Below are positions 35,949 to 46,509 of a stretch of DNA of 64,000 bases, in pieces. A program made the translations under genes and the position numbers. The DNA lies in contig JAACJM010000194.1 of the NCBI GenBank assembly GCA_013368315.1, positions 95,417 through 159,416 of the forward strand. Direction: 5' to 3'. The notes under the pieces are model-generated. The model was not told the DNA's origin and made no database searches. It saw only the letters and a program-made list of their open reading frames with translations. Position 1 is the stretch's first letter; each line of letters begins with the position of its first letter. This stretch comes from Tetrapyrgos nigripes (Eukaryota; Basidiomycota; Agaricomycetes; Agaricales; Campanellaceae).

Positions 35949-38299
35949 ATGTCCCAAAAGCCTTATGGGACCCGAGGCAACAAAATAAAGATTCCAGAAA
36001 CCATGGAGAAGAAAACTATGGTGCAGATCCGCCAGGAAAAGGCTGCAAAAGAGGCAGCAGAGAAGGAGAAAAAGGAAGCGAAGAAGGTAGCGAAGGAACA
36101 GGCAGCGTCGAAACACAAAGTGTCTGCGCGAGTGGTTGCTGCTGCAGAGGACAAACAAGCGGCTGATGATGAGGTTTTTCAGTCTATTCGTCCTGACTTG
36201 GAACTGACAGAAAACTCACCTTCCGCTGCCACGTCAGAATCGAACACCCCAACAGCAAGCTTAGTGTCTGCGCATATCAGCCTCAGTGATACTGAGGATG
36301 ACAACAACCCAAACAACTCCAAGCCTCCTCCTTCTTCAGACCCAGGGACAGACGGTGAGCTGGCCTTTTCAATGGACATTGACGAACAAGAGGAACCGGC
36401 TGAAAAGGTTGACAGTCCAGCTTCCGGGTCTGCTTTTGAACTGAGCGGATCTGAGGTGAGCGGATCTGACGCGGAAGATGTCAACGAGGAAATAGCTGAG
36501 CTACAAGCTGCTCCAAAGACGGCGAACAAGATACGAGGCAATGCTGCAGACTTGGGATCAGATGGTGAAGTGGCCAGTAATGCGGATGATGAGGATAGTG
36601 AGGCTGAGGTACTCAGGAAGGCGTTGGAGGAATACCGCAAGAAAAAAGGTAAAGCAAAGCCAGATGCAAAAAAGGAGAAGGCTGAGAAAGCCAAGTTAGC
36701 ACGCAAGGTATGCAATAGTATTTTATAAAGGCTCTGGCTTACCGTTACTCTGTAGCAGGAAAAGTCTGAAGTCCGAAACGAAGTATCCAAAGCCCGGCAG
36801 TCTGATAACCCAAAACCTAGCCCAAACGAAGCATCTACCAGCTCAACCAAGCGCCCTGCCAGCTCTGATGTCGAAGGAGAAGCTCAGTAAGTGACAGATC
36901 AATTTTGAGTTCAAAACTAACGAGATACTTACAGATCCAAGAAACCGAAAGGAGCGCCAGTCGGCGGCTTGAAACCAGGCTGGAAAGCTACTCTCTATGG
37001 CTTGAAAAAGCAGAAGGCTTCAGAGCCCTCATCGTCTAGTGAGGTTGTGGTGGGAGAGTTCGACGTAGATGAAAGCCACGAGTCTTTAAGCAAAGCTCGA
37101 GAAGCTTCTGATGGGAGTGTGAAAAAGAACCAGGTTTCCTTTTTCAAATTTTGTACTGATGACATCGCCGCTGATTACTCATATGTAGATCGTTCTCAAA
37201 CCTGCCAATGTCAAGGCCATTGACGCCAAAGAACGTGGCAAAACCAACACGGACAAGCCTAGACGCCGTCAGACTACTCAAAGCGACCTTCCTTTTGCTA
37301 CCACTGCTGAGAGGGACCGTTGGACAAAGATCGTTTGGCCCGGTATTCTCAAGTGGGTTGGCACTGTCTCCAACCAGTTTGGTGTCAATGGTGAAATCGA
37401 TTTGAAGACGATTATTAGCCAGCTGTGGGCCAAACATTACCCCGAGCCAACTACATATGATGATCCGAAGAGTGGTAAAAAGCGGCCCCTTCTAGAGCAT
37501 CCTGCGATCTTCGGTTTCGTCTGTGTTCTTTCTTTTACTATTCATTTTTCCAGGTGTTGACGATACAATATTTGTCTAGGTCCAGTCCGCCCTCCGCACC
37601 TTCCGCAGTGAAATTGGGAAACGGGCCCTCAGTATCATCCGTCTCAAAGCCAAAGAGTGCGCGTCCGTTGAAGCGGTTTCCGATTGGGTGAAGGAACAGC
37701 TAGAGAATGACAGATGGATTTATGCGGACGCCGGTCCCACTGTGCGTGCAAAATCTTTCATTCCTTTGTGATGCACTGAATATTACTCACAGCGCGAAGA
37801 GAGTACTGGCGCCTTTCGAGGTCCACTCCTTCTTGAGACGTTCGCTTATTTCTTGGCAAAGATCGGAACCTCTGATGAAGAATATGACTTTCCAGCTGGT
37901 GCTTTGGCGCTGAGTGCTGCAGCGGTAAGTCATTGCTTATTAACTTACTCCGTGGTTATTCTCTGACTTTTTTTGCAGGTTCTTCGCGCGCTCAAAAGCT
38001 TTGAGACTGGAGTCGACACCATTCAAGAAGCGATCGACGTTGGCAAAGAAGAGGCCAAGAAATCCGGAAAGAGGGCTAAGCGAGTGACGATGACGAGCTT
38101 TGGGGATAATTGGCAGAAGACAGTTGAAGGATTCTACAATGATTATACCAGCAAACTTTCGGAGAAGAAGTGGCATCAGCTTCTCGAGGCCACTGAGGGT
38201 TTCACATCCACCGTCTCATCCGCCGATCCCATCGTTGAGGACGCCGCTACTGCCAACGAAACTCGGAGTCAAGGCAATGTAATTGTTTTATCTGATTAG
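35949..38299 (+). CDS. transposon partner protein of unknown function, 676 aa
   Basis: Seven exons: 35,949-36,707, 36,759-36,886, 36,935-37,133, 37,189-37,518, 37,580-37,741, 37,793-37,924 and 37,979-38,299, giving 2,031 nt in one frame. The start MSQKPYGTRGNKIKIPETM is followed by a strongly charged Lys/Glu/Ala helix (36,020-36,110, coiled-coil-like), a long acidic Ser/Asp/Glu region, and a second Lys-rich stretch (KKKGKAKPDAKKEKAEKAK). The C-terminal half is folded-looking: ERDRWTKIVWPGILKWVG, HPAIFGFVQSALRTFRSEIG, LLLETFAYFLAKIGTSDEEY and AAAVLRALKSFETG. I recall similar C-terminal regions in many Agaricomycete proteins linked to transposons but know no function. Sharing a promoter with the transposase suggests a role in transposition, perhaps DNA binding, regulation or nuclear targeting. 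Confidence 0.8.
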
Positions 38300-38549
38300 A
38301 GGTGAGTAGTGCATAGTTCCTTTTTTCCATTTCACTCATCTGCTCGAGTATAGAATGCTGCAGTGGTTTCTTCAAGTCCTCAGTCATCCGCCGACTCTCT
38401 TCACGGTCAGGCCCTTTTGGGCCAGTACTTCGTGATTACTTTTTTCTATCTATTCCTCATATGATAATATCTATCTATTGCTATATGTATGTTATTTGGG
38501 AGACAATATCTGATTATATATATTAAGCTGAACCTACCAGAATGACCGT

Positions 38550-38750
38550 ATAGAATGCATATCAAGTGCATAGGAGGATGTATGGGAAGTATGGGAAGAA
38601 GGTATAGGAAGTATGGGAAGAAGGTATGGAGCGGGTATGGGAATGGTTGTATAGGTGCATGGGTGAGTATGGAAAACATGCACCCCCCCCTCCGATCCAT
38701 ACTATGTATAATATGGTATGGGGTGTATGGATCCATGCACCCCATACCGT
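38550..38750. repeat. right subterminal GTATGG array
   Basis: More than ten GTATGG-type motifs in about 200 bases, plus a short inverted repeat around 38,698-38,745 (CCATAC...GTATGG). This mirrors the left array and is a probable transposase-binding region. Confidence 0.7.
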
Positions 38751-38766
38751 TGCGAATTTCCTGATG

Positions 38767-39961
38767 TCTCCTTCGCCCCTCATCAGTCAGATATGACAGA
38801 CTTATAGTCTTCTTGCCTTGTCGCTCCTCAAACCCCCCAATGGGCGGCTCTGTAGGAAGACGAACAATGAGGAGGAAAAACGATAACGAAGAAAAAACGA
38901 AAAGACAAGAAGAAAAAGCAAAGGTCCACGATTGACACGGCCATAGATAAGCCTTGCACCATAATCACCCCAACCTCGGCCATCCTCTCTTACTGTCCCC
39001 GGGGGGGCTCTCTGCAATGTCCAATGTGGTAAGAGACTGTTGCGGACGGCCGGGAAGACAATCCAGGACCCTTGACAGTGAAAGGGCAGATACTGCGTAT
39101 CTAACGTCAACCATCCCTAACCGAAAGCACGTTGCTCAGACCAAAAACAAAATAGAGAAAGATTTAAAAAAAACTGAGGGCAAAGTCAATACCCCGACGG
39201 AGGCGGCGTAGAGTAGACACATGAGACATCCACTTCCTACCGGTGAAATGTTCCCAACATCCAAGAGTATCCTCCCCGGTGCTTCGTCTGAAGAAAGAAT
39301 AAACAGGAAAATGGTCAGGAAAAAAAAGATGATTGTGCGACCCTCTTACGTCTCGGATTGACATGACCATCTGCCCCCTAGTCAGACTCTCGCAGTACTA
39401 CAAGCTTCTGCCCAGTTGATTGGGTCTGGGACGATTCGTGCGAGTTCTGTATGTGTTGCCCGGATCCACGTTGTCATTGAGTAACGGTAGATGACGCGTG
39501 CGGAACTGCTGTTGAAAACGGGTTGCGTGTTGCGTGTTCCTCAGCTGCGGTTTGATAGTGATGTTGATGTTGATGTTGATGACTGGGCGAAGACGTGACG
39601 AGATGTCAGAAGAGTTGCGGAGAGGTCCGGGAGATGAGATGAGATGAAACGAGATGAAACGATTCTTGCAGTCGTCGTAAGATGTAGACTGAATAGGTAT
39701 GCGAACGCAAACTAAACATAGCAGTCAGGCAAGGAAAGGAAGGAAAAGAGGCAAAAAGACGGATTAGCCCAGCCTGACGCGGTGACACTGATAGATCATT
39801 TACTCACCTCTGCCTCCTCCTTGGCAACCTACCCATAACGTGCTCTCGTTCCCCTCGCTACATCAACATCGCTCTATCCCCTCCTCCCTTGTAATTCCTC
39901 TCTCTCCCTCCCCTCTTCCCAAACTACGCGCTATGCTGTTATCTCCATGTCGTCCCTTGTC
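38767..39961. other. dispersed repeat DNA, no gene
   Basis: Bases 38,850-38,990 resemble 8,940-9,060 and 48,400-48,545 (AAGACGACAATG, CACCATAATCATCC). Bases 39,540-39,961 resemble 280-512 and 1,190-1,270. No coding frame is supported. Confidence 0.4.
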
Positions 39962-41152
39962 CATCAGCAAAAAGGCATTTCACCTTTTCCGACCTTTTTG
40001 ATCCTTTTGGCAACTTTTTTCGGTCCGGACTTTTGATGACCTTTTTTTACCGGACCTTTCCTAACTTTCTTGTACTTTGCGTGGCTGAGGACTTTTTCGG
40101 ACTTTTTTGTACTTTTTTTTGTACTTTTTCCAAGCTCCAGTCTACATATGTACCCCGTGAATGTGTAGCTAGGGCGTGTAAGCACATCTCTATATCATGG
40201 AGATGGCATAAGTGCTTCTCGTTTCACCCATAGTGCTAGTGCCGGCATCCACTGTCTAAGTTGCGTGCGTATTTTCGTTCGTGCAGTCAGCTACAGTGAG
40301 CGAGGGTGGGGAAGCAACGAAATTTTAGATCAAGTCCTGTTCAAACTCCGAAGGGCCATGCGTAATACGTGTACTTTTATATATCACCTCGGTCCTCATA
40401 TACGTTTCCATCAATCATATCCTCATGACGACGTCAACAGCTCTCAACCGAACGTCCTCAACGTCCTCAACTACCTCAACTACCTCAATGCTGCACTCAA
40501 GGACATCAACAGTACCCTCAATATCCTCAAATACCTCAATCAATGGAGTCCTCAAAACTTCCTTTACTGTTGTCAACCTCTTGGCGCTCGACTTCAAATG
40601 CCACGTCAATGTTTCAACGCGTCAACACCCAGCCAGCAGCTCTACGATGCACGAATAGTGAAGACTCCCTCTATCCTCAACATTTCCAATAATTGTTATG
40701 CTTGCTCGTCATGTCCGCGTGTCCCAAATCTACAAAAAATGCAAATGAGGATTGGGGGGAGGATACAACAATGGATTGGGTGGGGACAATTGTTCCATGG
40801 TGAGTACCTTCTGCCTCTCAGCTACTGGGCCATTCACTCAATCACTCAAACAGGGTCTATATCAGGAAGTAGGGGTTTAAAAGACAGAGGCTCACAGTAC
40901 GTTCACTCTTTCTTACTTATGTATGCTTGAGATTTATAGCCTTTTTTCATACAGATTCCATCTGCTATGACCAAAGAGTGTAGACGCACAAGTGAGCCGG
41001 CCTTAGAGAGAATCACAAGCTACTAGTGTAGAGTAGCGTAGAACTTTTCATACGTACTTTTAAAAGAAACCGGACCTGGCTTTTAAAAGTTCAGCGATTC
41101 GGATAAAATTCCTCGAAAAGGCCCGAAAAGGCCTGATGCCTTTTTCCTGATG
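39962..41152. mobile_element. non-autonomous element with CATCAG termini, 1,191 bp
   Basis: The left end CATCAGCAAAAAGGCAT and the complement of the right end CATCAGGAAAAAGGCAT differ by one base in 17. The repeat continues loosely with CCTTTTC blocks for about 40 bases. TC flanks both sides (39,960-39,961 and 41,153-41,154). Inside both ends are CTTTTT-CGGAC motifs, a subterminal array. No transposase frame is seen. The 221-residue ORF inside is mostly a CCTCAACTA-type microsatellite (40,440-40,530). The related locus at 1,190-1,300 lacks the insertion. Confidence 0.8.
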
Positions 41153-42424
41153 TCCACGTATCGGTAGTGCTGGCGTTGACAGCGCAGCTGAACAAGCTTG
41201 CGATTTCGGATTCATGAAGGGCGTTCCGGAGTCAACTTTACTGAAATGGCTATAGTGTTGAGCAATTAGGATAGAGGGAGGTTTCGGGAGGGTTTGAGCT
41301 TGGGTTTGTTGGGTTTTGGTGGTTGGTCTTCCCCATTGGTGTGTCGCATTGTTCGGTTCGGCAGGTTTAGACAAAGGTACCTTCGCGAAGGGATAGAGCT
41401 AGAATGATGAAATGAGAAGGACCAAAACAATGGTGAAAGCAGTGGGGGAAGTGTTGTCCATGTCAGCCTCCGTTTTCACGGCTCCCTCAACTCTACTAGT
41501 GCCCAACTAGTGCCTCGTCTTTCGTCACCGATAAAATCCGCTACATCCTCACAATTCGTTCTTGAGACGCATGACGAAATCGCAGCAGTCTAGTCGTTGT
41601 CTGTTCTTGTCAATGCCTTCAAGTAGCGGTCCCAATGGAGCAAACCCAACGGAAGTTAGGGAAAGATGAGCCAGTGCATAGAATGCCAGTCGCTCGCCAG
41701 TCGCACAAACGTACACCGCAACCCTCGGTCCTCCACGGATACATGGGACGATGGAACAGTGGAACAAAGGTCTGGCACAGCCCCCTCCAAGCAATGAGGA
41801 GCCTGGCATATCTAATGTTTGATGGTGGACGGTCGTGTCGAGGAACCTGGAGGACTCCCAATTGAAGACCAACGTATGCCGACAAGGTAGGCACATATTT
41901 CCATCCATGTATGCATAAAGATTGGTGTCAGGGCACAATTGGTACCTCAACACATCAACATACTAAGATCCTGGGATCTTCAATAGGACTGATTAACGTT
42001 GGAAGGTGACCCGATACCAACTGTACCTGTGAACAGGAGGATGGTTTGTATTGCCCTACATACATAGTGATTGGGTATGAGCAAAGGAATATGCATCGTA
42101 TAAGAACACGGACACGGTGCGAGACGGTATACATAGGAAAGTCCATTGAGAGATAACAGTAAAGTACACGTATACAAGCAAGTAGGATGGTAGAAATCAT
42201 AGAAAGCAGTCAGTCTTACACATTATCAGAGTGCTCACTAGCGCTACTGGAAAGAATGAAGCGAACGAGGAGAGTAGGTCTAGGATCGATGATGGGCCAA
42301 GGGAGAAGACCAGTGGAATCTGGAGCGAAGGATACGAGTCACGAAGAAACCCAAAGGAGCTTGGAGGACCAACAGGAGGACTGTACATATGTGTAACAGC
42401 ACTGTAACTTTGAAGGCGCCGAGT
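41153..42424. other. intergenic, no gene supported
   Basis: A 134-codon minus-strand frame at 41,549-41,953 has no start context, splice pattern or family match that I can see. Confidence 0.35.
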
Positions 42425-42536
42425 CATCAGGGAAATCCCCAAAGGCACTTTCATGCAATAGCAGCATAAATTTGCATGAAAACACATAAAATTGCATGAT
42501 TATGCAAATTATGCACCTCATGCAAGTCCCCTGATG
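42425..42536. repeat. short internal inverted unit at the left end
   Basis: CATCAGGG at 42,425 is matched by CCCCTGATG ending at 42,536, with GCATAA/TTATGC motifs between. The first about 112 bases therefore form their own small inverted structure. The outer partner at 44,288 matches over a longer stretch, so this unit may be a nested or aberrant end. Confidence 0.4.
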
Positions 42537-44288
42537 AGATCCATAACTTATGCACGATTTTACCCATTTATGCAACAGAAGGCATAGGTTATACTCATTC
42601 ACTCACAATATTCCATTGATATTCATAGCCAGATGATCACCTGGTGGTAGCAATTGACACAATAAAAGCAATATGAACACATAGAAAGTCATATTGGCAA
42701 GGTACTAAGGACAATGATAGTTTCTAGCTACAATATCTATCCTACAGCTATACAACAATGGCATTGACACAACTTGAATACCATAGCCTGACAAAGCCAT
42801 GGACAGAGAACATTACTTTGAGAAAGGACAACATGTTGACTGAGAACACTTACTACTGCACAAAAGTTCAGCAAAGAAAACCTACCACCTGAGGGTCAGC
42901 ATGTGTCAACACAAGAAAAATGGATGTACTTACCTGAACGGGTACAAAGTACGGTGACGACAAAATCTTGGTGACCAATGGAAGTTACCGCTCAGCATGA
43001 ACCAACGAGACCAGGAACCGAAACATACCTTGACACGTACAATCAAAGCCAACCCTCGCTTAGCAAAGTAAGAGAGACGCAAAGGATCTAGAGCCTAAAG
43101 GTCAGTGAGCTTCAATGCGAAAGCATTGTGGACATACCTGAGCATACCGGAGACGCTACATGCTGTCCGCCAATAGAAACTACTATTCAGCGAGGAAGAA
43201 CAAAGCAGAGTAACACAAACATACCCGTACATGCAACCACTGCCCACCAACCCGTAACCACCCATAGTCGCCTACATAGAAAGAAAGAAACACGAAGGCT
43301 AAAGATGATTCAACGAGGATACAGTTGTCGCCAGGGCCATCATCTAGCTCAGCGGATCCAAACATACCAGAGATGCCCATAAAACAAAGAACTTGAACAA
43401 GACTGAAGGCTTGAAGGTAGTCGGTGAGCTATACAATAAGACCTAAGGCGTAACGCGTAAGGGCCCAGAGAGAGTAGGAAGTTAGCGGACAGAGAATCCA
43501 ACAAACATTTGAAACCAAAGTGGATACTCACTGAGAACATGTTAAGACATGTTAAGGGCTGCGTATGGAGGGAGGAGACTGAGGAAGGTTGTTCTGTTGA
43601 ACCGTTCCAGTTGGTGCAAGTCGAAAGTCAACATGGGTCAAGTGACCGTTTGCTGACGCGTCTATTGGAGGAACTGTACAGTTCTGCAGCGGAGTTTTAA
43701 TAACTCTTCGGAAGAAGTTGCGGCTTCCTCCTTCAGGTTAGGGTTAATTACTTGGCGAACGCGAATGAAGAATTGTCCAGCCAATGTCTGGCCCTCTCTA
43801 TTCACGTCTAATGCAGTTTGCTATCCCTGTTCCCGTTCACTCGACTGGTCATTTTAGTTTTTGGCTGGTTTTTGTCTCAAGCTACTTGAAGGTTTTTGTT
43901 GTTGCATGATGTAGTTTACGTTCTATTCCGACCTTGCTTCAAAAAAATTTCCTTTCTACATCCTTGCAGTTGCCTCGCCCGCTTGTTATCTTTGCTTACC
44001 TCCATGTTAAAGTATATCTTAATGCTCATTAGTTATGTATCAATAATATAGGCTCAAAACATAATTCAAGCAGATTTTGACCATCCTACTGTGATGATTT
44101 TTTGAGACAACATTGTGCATTTGTTATTCAACAGAGTGCATGAGGATTCAATAAGTGCATAGCTATACATCAGTCTGCACAACGTATGCAATGTATGGTA
44201 TGGATTCTACACAATTATACATTTTCATGCCAACTTTGCATAATTATGCTACTTTTGCATGAAGATGCCTCTGAGCATTTCCCTGATG
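42425..44288. mobile_element. non-autonomous element with CATCAG termini, 1,864 bp
   Basis: The left end starts CATCAGGGAAAT and the complement of the right end also starts CATCAGGGAAAT. Similarity continues with AGGCA, TTCATGCAA and AGCATAA over about 50 bases. GT flanks both sides (42,423-42,424 and 44,289-44,290). Subterminal motifs here are GCATAATTATGC and TTTGCATGA, unlike the other two elements. Bases 42,860-43,560 on the minus strand show a series of GTATGT donors with AG acceptors around short open pieces (such as LDPLRLSYFAKRGLALIVRV). These may be remnants of a captured or decayed multi-exon gene; I do not recognise it. Confidence 0.75.
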
Positions 44289-45732
44289 GTGAGGGACCCT
44301 TGAGGTAGAAGTCATTATTGAGCCTGGTGATTGAGTGATGAATGTTGAGAGGAGGAATATCGTCAAGCGCACCTGCAAAGCAAATCTAAACATCAATCTC
44401 GTCAAATACAACTCATAAAGTAGATAGAAAAATAAAAACCAACGTAGTGGCAAAGAACAGACATAGGGTAAAAAGTGAAAAGGAAACTCGCCTCTCCAAT
44501 TAGGGCCTGATAATGAACAATCTCTAGTCTTCAGTCTTCATTACACTCTGTCACATCCTATTACCACAATCGAAAATCCAACCATCAAGTGACAAAAAGA
44601 AATAGAGCCAGACAGAGCGAGACAGAAGACGAATTGGAGTAAGATGAATATACTGTCAAAGGCAGCGAGAAGGAATAGTATGTATGAAACACGCATGAAT
44701 ACTAATAGCTCATCTACATCGGCTGGCGGTTCTGGGTCTCTGAGACATCATGACGAGCGACGTACTGACCTAAGAGAACAGGAGTCAGTGCATTGTCCCG
44801 AAGAGCAAGAGCATAAGGGGTAAAAAAAGGAAGAAAAGTTTCTCAGAATGGCGGGCAAAGCCTGAAGGTAGCTGAGATAGGCTTCTTGCAGCTAGCAAGC
44901 TGCGTAAAGCCAAATGCCTCAAGCATGCTGAGAACGGGTGCGAAGAATAGCTGATACTCACAAATGATCACACTGTTGCGAGAGAAGGGTAGGAATCCTT
45001 CTGGTACCAGTTTTGGCCCACCTCTCGAAGCTGGTCACATGGAGAATTCTTGACGTCCGTCGGGATGACCAATTGTTCCCAGTTACGGCGGCGATGGTTT
45101 CGTTGGTGAGACTGTTTTTGGTTTTTCTTGAAGGGTTTACGAGGCCCTTTAGGGTCTCGTTCTTATAGCATGACGCTCCCGCGTGTGGCTGTGCTCGATA
45201 GGTGTACCGGTTTCCGGTGCCATTTGATCACCGTAGCCGGTCACCGGCTTTTGCCGCAAAAACGCGTGGTCTGCGACGCACTTGTTCCGCAACGCCATCA
45301 TCCTTCACGCCTGCTCGCCATTTCTCAAGCTAACAATGTTTCGATGCGTGTATAGCTATTCAATTTAAATATACAATTTTCTCAAGATTTTCTTTCTAAT
45401 TTGCATGATAAGTAGAAGCCAGTACCGTCGTACCGAACAGTTGACAGCACTCATTTAGCGCTTCTTGCCACTCCCGTTCCTTTTGGGCTTCGTCATTGCC
45501 ACACGCAGTGGTGGCCCACATCTCCTTCATTGGGAAGTGGGCAGATGGGTAAGGGCGGTAGGTAGGTCATATGAGCAGGCGAGAAAGGCGTGTGGAAGGA
45601 TGACGGTTGGAACAGAAGAGTAGAGGCGGGTTGACGTGGCATGTGGATATTGATATATACAGGAAGGAGGACGGAAATAGTTAGCATATCATGTAAAAGG
45701 GCAGGGACGGGAAGGAGAAGGACAACTGACAC
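44289..45732. other. intergenic with one possible minus-strand exon
   Basis: Mostly non-coding. One start-less open stretch on the minus strand, 44,968-45,162, reads RDPKGPRKPFKKNQKQSH, then NWEQLVIPTDVKNSPCDQL and ends SLATV. It looks protein-like (basic start, then a mixed region) and could be a last exon of an unrecognised gene. Confidence 0.25.
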
Positions 45733-45829
45733 TTTGTACGCTCTGATAATCTCGACGAAACGCAATCTCCTCTACGGTTTCGTTGGCAGTTGCTCGGACT
45801 TTGTTGGGATGACTGTGTTGCGCGGACAT
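45733..45829 (-). pseudogene. small unrecognised gene, copy C, first exon only
   Basis: Duplicate of the exon at 6,271-6,360. It begins MSAQHSHPNKVRATANETVE after the same pyrimidine-rich leader, with CAA where copy A has a stop. After VEEI the sequence diverges from copy A and the later exons are not found, so this copy is also broken. It lies head to head with 7TM copy C. Confidence 0.35.
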
Positions 45830-46509
45830 GAAGTAGCAATCGGTGGAGTATTCGAGTGGGACGAGTTGGTAAGAGAGGCAGGAAAGGCGAGTTAGTCAAA
45901 ACCGTGGACTGTTGGCATGGCCAGCGCATCTACGGTTTCGGCTATTTCGGATTTGCTCGGACTTCTTTTCCGACTTATTTTCCGACTTCGATGTTGCCTC
46001 AGTTCGTACACTTATCGGCAAGGCATATGCCATATACACATCACGCCCGTTCCCATGACAGTTTGTATTCTGTCTTTCGAGTAGAAATCACTTTGTATAT
46101 AGTTCTTAGCTAGATAGTTTGATGATGATGCTCCGATCAGATCCTAGAGTCTTTGTGCATCTATCAATATTATGATATGATCATTATCTAAAGTGAAGGT
46201 ATCCAGACTAGCACTGCCAAATGTCCATCAACATAGGAATGTTCCTCGTCTCTGCCTTGCATTAACCAAGTGTGGAACATGGTGTGCCCCTGAATATCTA
46301 TCAACATAGAGATGTGCTCATCTAGTCTCTCCCTTGCAGTGCATACAGTAGAGCTATATGCAGCTTCAGTGCAAAAGCCAATATGCAACAAGTGAAATCA
46401 AATCCACAGCAAACTGGTAGATATTTAAGGACAGATGAAACAATGCCATTATAACAACCACTAGCCTGTGCCCCCAAACTCTTCGCTGCAGGCCTAGCAA
46501 ATGCCAAGG
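45830..46509. promoter_or_regulatory. intergenic between divergent genes, copy C
   Basis: Counterpart of 6,361-7,143. It shares several long stretches with it but has a unique insert near 46,190-46,330 containing two ATCAACATAG repeats. Confidence 0.35.

Larger units (their letters stand above)
32427..38766. mobile_element. complete Plavaka/CACTA-like transposon with two divergent genes, 6,340 bp
   Basis: The ends are 25-bp inverted repeats with two mismatches, beginning CATCAGGAAATTC (32,427-32,451 and the complement of 38,742-38,766). TC follows or precedes each end (32,425-32,426 and 38,767-38,768), a possible 2-bp duplication. If the termini are read as CAGGAAATTC, the shared AT would be the duplication instead. 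GTATGG motifs are dense just inside both ends. Inside are a transposase gene on the minus strand and a partner gene on the plus strand that share one short promoter region. Both have open frames across all predicted exons, so the element could be autonomous. Confidence 0.9.

Noticed and set aside
35553..36850. long antisense ORFs across the Plavaka promoter and partner exon 1
   Set aside because: They mirror the acidic and Lys/Glu-rich coding sequence; real splice sites and family motifs lie on the opposite strands.
40265..40930. 221-codon plus-strand ORF
   Set aside because: Much of it translates a CCTCAACTA-type microsatellite, and it lies inside a non-coding transposon. No family or splice support.
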